Origin: an uncultured Clostridia bacterium
Lineage (GTDB): Bacteria; Bacillota; Clostridia; Oscillospirales; Oscillospiraceae
Length of the DNA stretch: 18,378 bases
Assembly: GCA_945946745.1 (NCBI GenBank)
Contig: CAMEWZ010000011.1
Span: forward strand, 1 to 18,378
Direction of reading: 5' to 3'
Shown: one piece after another, positions 13,003 through 18,378 of the stretch
How positions within the stretch are numbered: the stretch's first letter is position 1
Layout: each line of letters opens with the position of its first letter
Notes under the pieces: model-generated
Told to the model about the DNA's origin: nothing
Seen by the model: only the letters and a program-made list of their open reading frames with translations
Databases searched by the model: none
Program-made: the position numbers and the translations under genes

Positions 13003-13884
13003 TTATTTTGCGGCGGCGATAAGCTGTTTCAGATAGGCAATGTTTTCCTCCAGCTTTTCCCGGGTGGGCTTCTCGTTGGAGAAATCCTCCACAGACAGCA
13101 CACCGTCGTATCCGACCTTGACCAGGGCCTGGATCAGGGCTTTCAGGTTGGCGGAGCCCTTCTTGAGGGGCATCCAGCTCTGGGTGTACTTGGTGGCGCC
13201 GAATTCATCCTCTCCGGCGGGAACCAGGGCGGCGTTCTTGATGTGGACGTGGGCCAGGTAGTCGCCCAGCATGTCAAAACTCTTGTTGTAATCCTCGTAG
13301 CCCTCGTAGACCATGTTGCCGGGATCGAAGATCACGCCGAAGTAGTTGGGATCGAAGCCCTCCAGCACCCGCATGGCGGAGCTGGCGCTGGAAATCATCA
13401 TGCCGTGATGGGTCTCAATGAGCATTTTGACGCCATACTTTTTCAGCATAGGCTCCACATGGCGAAGATAGTTCCGGGTGTCCTCAAACTGCTGGGCATA
13501 GGGCTTGCTGGGGTCATACTTGTCCATGGGGCCGCGGATGCTCTTGCAGCCGATCGATGCGGCGGCTTCCAGAACATGCTCCAGGGTCTCGTCGTCTCCC
13601 CGCAAGGTGGTGGCCAGATTCACGATCTCGAGGCCCGCCTCGTCGCATAGGGCTTTGGCCTTTTTGCATTCTTCCACAATGTTGGCCACGTCCAGAGTGG
13701 ACTTGTTGTCCAGCCAGTAGCGGAAGGCGTAGGTGTCAACCCCCTGGGGGAACATGGAACGGGGAACACCGGCGGTGGAGTCCACCCGCCATTCCACAGC
13801 ATCATAGCCCATTTCCTTAATGAGGGCCACGGATTCGGGAATGCTGTATTCCGGCAGGCTGACAGTGTAAACGGCTAGTTTCAT
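13003..13884 (-). CDS. Sugar phosphate isomerase/epimerase-like TIM-barrel protein
   Basis: Soluble TIM-barrel protein of 293 aa in the xylose-isomerase-like / AP endonuclease 2 superfamily. The first strand reads MKLAVYTVSLP and is followed by GYDAVEWRVD. Likely metal ligands, by analogy with the superfamily, are the Glu in LIETHHG (about 155), the Asp in VIFDPGN (about 187), the His in AHVHIKN (about 212) and the Glu in VLSVEDF (about 265). Such enzymes isomerise or epimerise sugars or inositols, but family members vary widely and no substrate can be assigned. An AAGGAGAA site precedes the ATG by 9 nt. The frameshifted Spo0A-C-like gene lies about 100 bp upstream on the same strand; no other carbohydrate genes are adjacent. 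Confidence 0.88.
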   Translation of the reverse strand: MKLAVYTVSLPEYSIPESVALIKEMGYDAVEWRVDSTAGVPRSMFPQGVDTYAFRYWLDNKSTLDVANIVEECKKAKALCDEAGLEIVNLATTLRGDDETLEHVLEAAASIGCKSIRGPMDKYDPSKPYAQQFEDTRNYLRHVEPMLKKYGVKMLIETHHGMMISSASSAMRVLEGFDPNYFGVIFDPGNMVYEGYEDYNKSFDMLGDYLAHVHIKNAALVPAGEDEFGATKYTQSWMPLKKGSANLKALIQALVKVGYDGVLSVEDFSNEKPTREKLEENIAYLKQLIAAAK

Positions 13885-13986
13885 AACGCATTTCTCCTTT
13901 TAGATATTCTATGTGCATTATAACGTATTACAGCAAGAAATACAAGGGGGAGAATTGGATGTTTTGTACGAAACAAGCCGGGGCCA

Positions 13987-14207
13987 CTAAGGACGCGACT
14001 GTATGATGCGTTGGAGCGTATATTCCAAAAATTCTTCCAGGGTGGGAGTGCTCCCTTTTCGGAGGATTGCGGCCCACTTCGCTTGCATGTCCGGATCGGT
14101 GCTTTTTGGGCTTCTTCCAGGGCAAGCGTCATTTCCGCGCGAACGGCTTCGGGTGTGGTGTGGTGCTTCGCGGCGATCTGATTAATGATTTTATCTGTAT
14201 TTATCAT
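13987..14207 (-). pseudogene. Spo0A C-terminal-domain-like small protein, frameshifted
   Basis: The first 35 codons from ATG 14207 encode a helix-turn-helix-like segment (IAAKHHTTPEAVRAEM...ALEEAQK) resembling the DNA-binding end of Spo0A (IAKKYNTTPSRVERAI). After a run of five A residues (plus-strand T run near 14103-14107) the open frame turns to unrelated sequence. Moving to the -1 frame gives STDPDMQAKWAAILRKG then TPTLEEFLEYTLQRI and a TAG at 13989-13987, matching the Spo0A-C pattern GKPTNSEFIAMIAD. One lost A in the run would explain this, restoring a 73-aa protein. Without it the zero frame runs to 13881 with a nonsense tail that overlaps the isomerase start. RBS GGAAGG lies 7 nt before the ATG. 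Function unknown; short free-standing proteins of this type occur in Clostridia (from memory). Confidence 0.75.
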
Positions 14208-14373
14208 CCTTTATCCTTCCATAAAAGCGTTTTGAGAAAATAGGCGAGAAATGCGGCAGATTTCATAATATCTATATTAACGCATAAAATGACTTCTGCC
14301 AATAGCGTAGCGGTGTTTATACAAGGTTTATGCCTAGCGGGGATTGCCTTAAAATAGATACGAGGTGAGACCA

Positions 14374-14598
14374 TTGAAGCAGGAGTATAAACCGCTGTAT
14401 GAAAAATTTGGATTGAATGTGGTATATTACAGAAAGCGAAAGAAGCTGACGCAGCTTCAGCTGGCGGAATTGGTGGATATTGATAGAAGTCATATTAGTG
14501 CGATAGAACTTGGAAACGTTGGGGTTTCTATGGATGTGATCTTTCGGTTGAGTGAGGTTTTAGAGATTAGCCCCAAGGATCTGTTTGATTTCAGATAG
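14374..14598 (+). CDS. Small XRE-family transcriptional regulator
   Basis: Cro/C1-type helix-turn-helix protein of 74 aa, a single DNA-binding domain. The motif region is RKRKKLTQLQLAELVDIDRSHISAIELG, with the turn at VDIDRSHI and the second helix pair DVIFRLSEVLEISPKDLFDF typical of SinR/Cro-like regulators. The TTG at 14374 is chosen as start because GAGGTG lies 6 nt upstream, whereas a GTG at 14365 would sit inside that RBS. A weak promoter is possible (-10 TAAAAT at 14350-14355 with a poor -35). Its codons and base composition are more AT-rich than those of its neighbours, which may reflect horizontal transfer. Targets are unknown. Confidence 0.88.
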   Translation: MKQEYKPLYEKFGLNVVYYRKRKKLTQLQLAELVDIDRSHISAIELGNVGVSMDVIFRLSEVLEISPKDLFDFR

Positions 14599-14653
14599 TA
14601 TTCAGCGTCTATTTGGTACTGGTATCACGAACAGAGTATAGGGGTATGCGAAA

Positions 14654-15019
14654 ATGCAAGACTATTCTCCTTTGTGGGAGACGATGGAGCGAAAAGGTAT
14701 CAGCCAATATCGCCTGCTGAAATCCGGCATCGATAACAAGACTTTGGACGCATTGAAAAAGGGAAAAAACATTACCATGTTGACCTTGGGCATCACCGCA
14801 CAATGGGCACTGCGGGCTTCGGCGGATCTTTTGCCCCAATCGCGCAGTATGAAAAATGGGAAATACATCCAGTATTCCCGCATTTTCCATACTTTCGCTT
14901 GTGCCAAAATCTCACGCCGAATCTCCTTGCCCCATTATGTGGTGATGCCCTTGGAAAAACTCTGCACCATTTTGGATTGCACACCCAATGAAATCGTCCG
15001 GTTCCAAAATCAGAAATAA
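14654..15019 (+). CDS. Small Cro/C1-type HTH regulator interrupted in frame by a 161-bp element
   Basis: The frame encodes 121 aa, but residues 46-100 derive from an inserted element. Joining residues 1-45 (ending NITMLTL) to 101-121 (EKLCTILDCTPNEIVRF) recreates a continuous 66-aa regulator of the short Cro/C1-type HTH family (SPLWETMERKGISQYRLL, IDNKTLDALKKGKNITMLTLEKL). The insertion plus duplicated target adds 165 bp, a multiple of three, and has no stop in this frame, so translation can continue. The added 55 residues fall between helices of the single HTH domain and would probably abolish normal DNA binding, so the gene may be functionally dead or altered. The RBS is poor (AGGGG about 10 nt before the ATG). 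A bidirectional terminator follows the stop directly. Confidence 0.75.
   Translation: MQDYSPLWETMERKGISQYRLLKSGIDNKTLDALKKGKNITMLTLGITAQWALRASADLLPQSRSMKNGKYIQYSRIFHTFACAKISRRISLPHYVVMPLEKLCTILDCTPNEIVRFQNQK
14789..14949. mobile_element. 161-bp MITE-like palindromic element inserted in the HTH gene
   Basis: The ends are inverted repeats: GGCATCACCGCACAATGGGC at the left and the complement of the right end, GGCATCACCACATAATGGGG, agree at 17 of 20 positions with a perfect first nine. It is flanked by a 4-bp direct repeat CTTG (14785-14788 and 14950-14953), present once in the reconstructed gene. The whole element is an imperfect palindrome centred at about 14869 (AATAC-ATCCA-GTATT), the arms staying recognisably similar throughout. 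It has no transposase and no ORF of its own, so it would need enzymes supplied in trans. I cannot assign an insertion sequence family. Confidence 0.85.
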
Positions 15020-15043
15020 AACCGCCTCCTCAGAGGCGGTTTT
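15018..15043. terminator. Bidirectional terminator between the HTH gene and argS
   Basis: An 11-bp perfect stem (15018-15028 with 15033-15043, core CCGCCTC, loop CTCA) overlaps the stop codon of the HTH gene. It ends in TTTT on the plus strand and in TTTTATTT on the minus strand, so it can serve both convergent genes. Confidence 0.88.
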
Positions 15044-15053
15044 GCTATTTTCC

Positions 15054-16805
15054 TTACATCTTCTCCGGTGCGGAGAAGCCCAGCAGGCGGATGCTGGTTT
15101 CCAGCACATCTTTGGCAAGGCCCAGCAGGGCGATGTTTCCGGCCTTGACAGCGGCGTCCTCTTCCTTGAGCACGGGGGTCTCATGGTAGAACTTGTTGAC
15201 GCAGCCGGCCAGGTCGTAGATATAGGCGCAGATCAGATTGGGGGCGGAAGATGCTAGGGCGCTTTCCAAAGCGGGGGCGAACTTGGTAATGGCGATCATC
15301 AGATCCTTGGCGAAGCCATTGACAGGACTCTGGATGGGAAGCTTCTCCCAATCGCCGTATTTGGAAAGAATGGACTTAATGCGCACGATGGTGTACAGGA
15401 TATAAGGGCCGGTGTTGCCCTCAAAGGCGGCGAAGCGATCCATGTCGAACACATAGTCCTTGGTGGGCTGGTTGCTAAGATCGCCGTATTTCAAGGCGGC
15501 CAGGGCGATCTTGGCGGTGGTGGCGTCCACCTCATCCTCCACGACGATCCGGTTTTCCACCACCTTGGCCCGGACAAAGGCGGTCATATCGGCAATCAGC
15601 TGCTCTAAGCGCATGACGCCGCCCTCCCGGGTCTTGAAGGGCTTGCCGTCGGCGCCGTTCATGGTGCCGAAGCCCAGGTGCTCCAGCTCCACATTGGAGG
15701 GCACGATGCCGCCCTTTCTCGCGGCACGGAACACCTGCTCAAAGTGCAGGGCCTGCCGCTTGTCGGTGACATAGAGCATCTTGTCCGGGTGGAAATCCTG
15801 CATCCGCTGAACCATGGTAGCCAGATCCGTGGTGGCGTAGATGGAGGAGCCGTCGGACTTCACCAGAATGCAGGGAGGAACCTCCTTCTTGTCGGAATCC
15901 TCCGCCACGGGGATCACCAGCGCCCCTTCGCTTTCCACGGCCAGACCCTTGGCCTTGAAGCCCTCGATCATGGCAGGGATGTAGGGGTCGGCATCGCTTT
16001 CGCCCAGCCAGGACTCGAAGTGCACGTCCAGGGAATCGTAGATTTTGGTCATGTCCGCCACGGACAGCTTCATGATGTGCTGCCAGATGGCCCGGTAGCC
16101 CCGGCGGCCGCTTTGCAGCTCGTAGGTGGCGGTGTGGGCCCGCTGGGCGAAGGCCTCGTCCACCTTCTTCTTGGCGGAGGCGGCGGGGTAGATTTCTTCC
16201 AGCTCGGAGATGGTGAAAGGAGGCTCGGAGGGGTATTCCCCGGTGAAATCCGGGTCAAAATAGGGTAGCTCCGGCTGGCGCTCCTGCAACTCCGCGATGA
16301 TGAGGCCCATCTGCAAGCCCCAGTCTCCCAGGTGGATGTCGCCGATGGCGTTGTAGCCGAAGAACCGGTACAGCCGCTTCAGGCTCTCACCAATGATGGC
16401 GGAGCGCAGGTGACCGATGTGCAGGGGCTTGGCCACATTCGGCCCGCCGTAGTCCACCACGATGGTCTTGCCCGCGCCGGACTTTTCCACACCGAAATCC
16501 TCCGCGGTGCGCATGGCTTCCAGATAGCCTTGCAGGAAATGACCGGACAGCTTCAGGTTGATGAAGCCGGGCATGACCGCTTCCACCAGGGAGTAGTCGG
16601 CGGCGTCCAGCTTTTCCACCACGGCCTTGGCGATCTGAATGGGGGCGCATTTGTATTGCTTGGCGGCGGCCAGGGCGCCGTTGCACTGGTACTCGCACAG
16701 GTCGGGCCGGTTGGAGACCGACACCTTGCCAAAGGAAGCGTCATACCCCGCCTCGGCGAAGGCCCGCTGCATTTTGGCGGTGATAATGTCTAAAATCTTT
16801 TCCAT
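15054..16805 (-). CDS. argS: Arginyl-tRNA synthetase
   Basis: Class Ia aminoacyl-tRNA synthetase charging tRNA-Arg, 583 aa, normal length. The ArgRS-specific N-terminal domain has SNRPDLCEYQCNGAL near residues 31-44. The HIGH motif is at 129-132 in GPNVAKPLHIGHLRSA. A class-typical stretch VTDKRQALHFEQVFRAA and the MNGADGKPFKTREGG loop follow; like many ArgRS enzymes it lacks a canonical KMSK. The C-terminal anticodon-binding domain ends VLETSIRLLGFSAPEKM, the family terminus. Its ATG overlaps the TAA of the upstream ABC-F gene by one base (TAATG), and AAGGAG lies inside that gene's end, so the two are cotranscribed and probably translationally coupled. I see no T-box leader, because the first gene of the operon starts outside the window. 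Confidence 0.97.
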   Translation of the reverse strand: MEKILDIITAKMQRAFAEAGYDASFGKVSVSNRPDLCEYQCNGALAAAKQYKCAPIQIAKAVVEKLDAADYSLVEAVMPGFINLKLSGHFLQGYLEAMRTAEDFGVEKSGAGKTIVVDYGGPNVAKPLHIGHLRSAIIGESLKRLYRFFGYNAIGDIHLGDWGLQMGLIIAELQERQPELPYFDPDFTGEYPSEPPFTISELEEIYPAASAKKKVDEAFAQRAHTATYELQSGRRGYRAIWQHIMKLSVADMTKIYDSLDVHFESWLGESDADPYIPAMIEGFKAKGLAVESEGALVIPVAEDSDKKEVPPCILVKSDGSSIYATTDLATMVQRMQDFHPDKMLYVTDKRQALHFEQVFRAARKGGIVPSNVELEHLGFGTMNGADGKPFKTREGGVMRLEQLIADMTAFVRAKVVENRIVVEDEVDATTAKIALAALKYGDLSNQPTKDYVFDMDRFAAFEGNTGPYILYTIVRIKSILSKYGDWEKLPIQSPVNGFAKDLMIAITKFAPALESALASSAPNLICAYIYDLAGCVNKFYHETPVLKEEDAAVKAGNIALLGLAKDVLETSIRLLGFSAPEKM

Positions 16806-18378
16806 TATTCTGCTTTCTCCTTATTCTCCGCCATCCAGGCCAGGTAATCGTCGTAGGTGCCATACTTGTCGATGATGGTGCCGTCGGGCTGGAAGGCGAT
16901 GACCCGGTTACAGGTGGAGGTCAGCATTTCGTGGTCGTGGGAGGCAAGCAGCACCACACCGGGGAAGGCTTCCAGCCCCTTGTTGACAGCCTGGATGGAT
17001 TCCATGTCCAGGTGGTTGGTGGGCTGATCCAGCAGCACCACGTTGGCGCCGCTTAGCATCATTTTGCTCAGCATACAGCGGACTTTCTCGCCGCCGGAGA
17101 GGACGTTCACGGGCTTGAACACATCCTCGTTGCTGAAGAGCATCCGGCCCAGGAAGCCCCGGAGGTACACATCGTCCTTCTTGGCGGAGTACTGCCGCAG
17201 CCAGTCCACCAGCTCCATCTGGTTGCCTTCAAAATATTCGCTGTTGTCCTTGGGCAGGTAGCTGCGCACGGTGGACACGCCCCACTTGACGCTGCCCTCG
17301 TCCGGCTCCAGTTCGCCCATGAGCACCTTGAACAGGGCGGTCTGAGCCAGCTCGTTTTCACCTACAAAGGCGATTTTGTCGGTGCGGTTCACGGAGAAGT
17401 AGACCTTGTCCAGCAGCTTGACCCCGTCCACAGTGACGGATACGTCCTTGACGGTGAGCACATCCTTGCCCAGTTCCCGCTCCGGCTGGAAGCCAACGAA
17501 GGGATAGCGGCGGGTGGAGCAGGGCATTTCCTCCACGGTCAGCTTGTCCAGGAGCTTCCGGCGGGCGGTAGCCTGCTTGGCCTTACTTTTGTTGGCGGAG
17601 AAGCGCTGGATGAACAGCTGCAATTCCTCAATCTTTTCCTGGTTCTTCTTGTTCTTGTTGCGGATCATGGCCTGAACCATCTGGCTGGATTCGTACCAGA
17701 AGTCGTAGTTGCCCACGTACATCTTGATCTTGCCGTAGTCGATATCCACCGTGTGGGTGCAGACGGTGTTCAGGAAGTGGCGATCGTGGGAGACAGCGAT
17801 GACCATGCCGGGGAAGTCCAGCAGGAAATCCTCCAGCCAGTTGATGGCCTCGATGTCCAGGTTGTTGGTGGGCTCGTCCAGCATGACGATGTCGGGGTTG
17901 CCGAACAGGGCCTGGGCCAGCAGCACCTTCACCTTCAGCCGGGGGTCGGTGGAGCCCATCAGATCATAGTGCAGCTCCGTGCCGATGCCCAGGCCTTGGA
18001 GCAGGCGGGAGGCGTCGGACTCCGCTTCCCAGCCGCCCAGCTCCGCGAATTCCGCCTCCAGGTCAGCGGCCCGCAGGCCGTCCTCATCGGAGAAGTCCGG
18101 CTTTTCATAGATGGCGTCCTTTTCCTTCATCACATCGTACAGGTGCGCGTTTCCCATGATGACGGTGTCCAGAATGGTAAAGTCATCGTAGGCGTTCTGA
18201 TTCTGCTTCAGAACGGAGACCCGCTTGCCGGGATCGATGGTGACAGAGCCGGTGGTGGAATCCAGATCTCCTGTCAGAATGCGCAGGAAGGTGGATTTGC
18301 CCGCGCCGTTGGCGCCGATGATACCATAGCAGTTGCCGGGCAAAAATTGCAGATCCACATGCTGGAACAGCCACTGGC
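16805..18378 (-). CDS. ABC-F family ATPase (YkpA/YbiT-like), partial at right edge
   Basis: Soluble twin-ATPase of the ABC-F family, whose characterised members act on ribosomes. The open frame continues past base 18378 (QWLFQHVDLQFLPGNCYG), so the real start lies outside; the GTG at 18358 is internal. NBD1 has Walker A GANGAGKS and Walker B IVMLDEPTNNLD, but its signature position reads MGSTDPRLKVKV instead of LSGGQ. The linker between domains is charged and helical (NKNKKNQEKIEELQLFI). NBD2 has an intact LSGGEKVR signature and LLDQPTNHLD, with Gln in place of the catalytic Glu, and a Walker A of GENELAQTAL lacking the Gly-Lys core. It has no membrane domain. The C-terminus ends at a TAA that overlaps the argS start. 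Confidence 0.93.
   Translation of the reverse strand, partial: QWLFQHVDLQFLPGNCYGIIGANGAGKSTFLRILTGDLDSTTGSVTIDPGKRVSVLKQNQNAYDDFTILDTVIMGNAHLYDVMKEKDAIYEKPDFSDEDGLRAADLEAEFAELGGWEAESDASRLLQGLGIGTELHYDLMGSTDPRLKVKVLLAQALFGNPDIVMLDEPTNNLDIEAINWLEDFLLDFPGMVIAVSHDRHFLNTVCTHTVDIDYGKIKMYVGNYDFWYESSQMVQAMIRNKNKKNQEKIEELQLFIQRFSANKSKAKQATARRKLLDKLTVEEMPCSTRRYPFVGFQPERELGKDVLTVKDVSVTVDGVKLLDKVYFSVNRTDKIAFVGENELAQTALFKVLMGELEPDEGSVKWGVSTVRSYLPKDNSEYFEGNQMELVDWLRQYSAKKDDVYLRGFLGRMLFSNEDVFKPVNVLSGGEKVRCMLSKMMLSGANVVLLDQPTNHLDMESIQAVNKGLEAFPGVVLLASHDHEMLTSTCNRVIAFQPDGTIIDKYGTYDDYLAWMAENKEKAE

Noticed and set aside
13881..14207. 108-aa reading of the Spo0A-C-like gene as an intact protein
   Set aside because: After residue 35 the zero frame loses all resemblance to the family, while the -1 frame carries the expected continuation to its own stop. 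It is treated as a frameshift.
14282..14333. GCATAAA and TTTATGC as an operator for the small XRE regulator
   Set aside because: The arms are only 7 bp and 38 bp apart, which is expected by chance in AT-rich sequence.

Overview
The window reads as chromosome of a low-to-mid-GC-lineage Firmicute of class Clostridia, probably a gut Oscillospiraceae-like organism (inference). The base composition is fairly GC-rich, coding regions favour C/G-ending codons, ribosome binding sites are strong AGGAGG types, clpB has a perfect CIRCE/HrcA operator, and there is a small gene resembling the C-terminal domain of the sporulation regulator Spo0A. No rRNA, tRNA, CRISPR array, phage or conjugative module was seen.

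Layout. Positions 1-4710 (minus strand) hold an oligopeptide ABC importer operon in the order oppB-oppC-oppD-oppF-oppA. The solute-binding lipoprotein gene runs off the left edge. A 678-bp AT-rich intergenic region (4711-5388) carries the opp promoter and a leader with two adjacent inverted repeats, an orphan minus-strand terminator-like hairpin, and the clpB promoter with its CIRCE operator. clpB (5389-7980, plus) ends in a strong terminator. A MATE-family exporter (8137-9483, plus) meets an RluA-type pseudouridine synthase (9484-10071, minus) stop codon to stop codon. An ABC half-exporter and a membrane acyltransferase (10198-12958, plus) form a tight two-gene operon. A sugar isomerase/epimerase-like TIM-barrel gene (13003-13884, minus) follows.

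Positions 13987-15019 are a small, visibly eroding regulatory patch. It holds a frameshifted Spo0A-C-like gene, an intact 74-aa XRE regulator, and a second XRE-like regulator split by a 161-bp palindromic element. That element has matching ends and a 4-bp target duplication, and it keeps the reading frame open. The window closes with argS (15054-16805, minus), coupled by a TAATG overlap to an upstream ABC-F gene that runs off the right edge.

The points most worth a second look are these. (1) The non-autonomous element (MITE-like) sits inside the small HTH gene. (2) The OppA-like lipoprotein goes from its signal peptide straight into what is normally the C-terminal half of the family, so it is either a deletion or a circular permutation. 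(3) The opp leader carries tandem hairpins. (4) One composite ATP site of the ABC-F protein appears wholly degenerate. I did not find a clear multi-gene undescribed system; most of the window is conserved housekeeping and transport genes.
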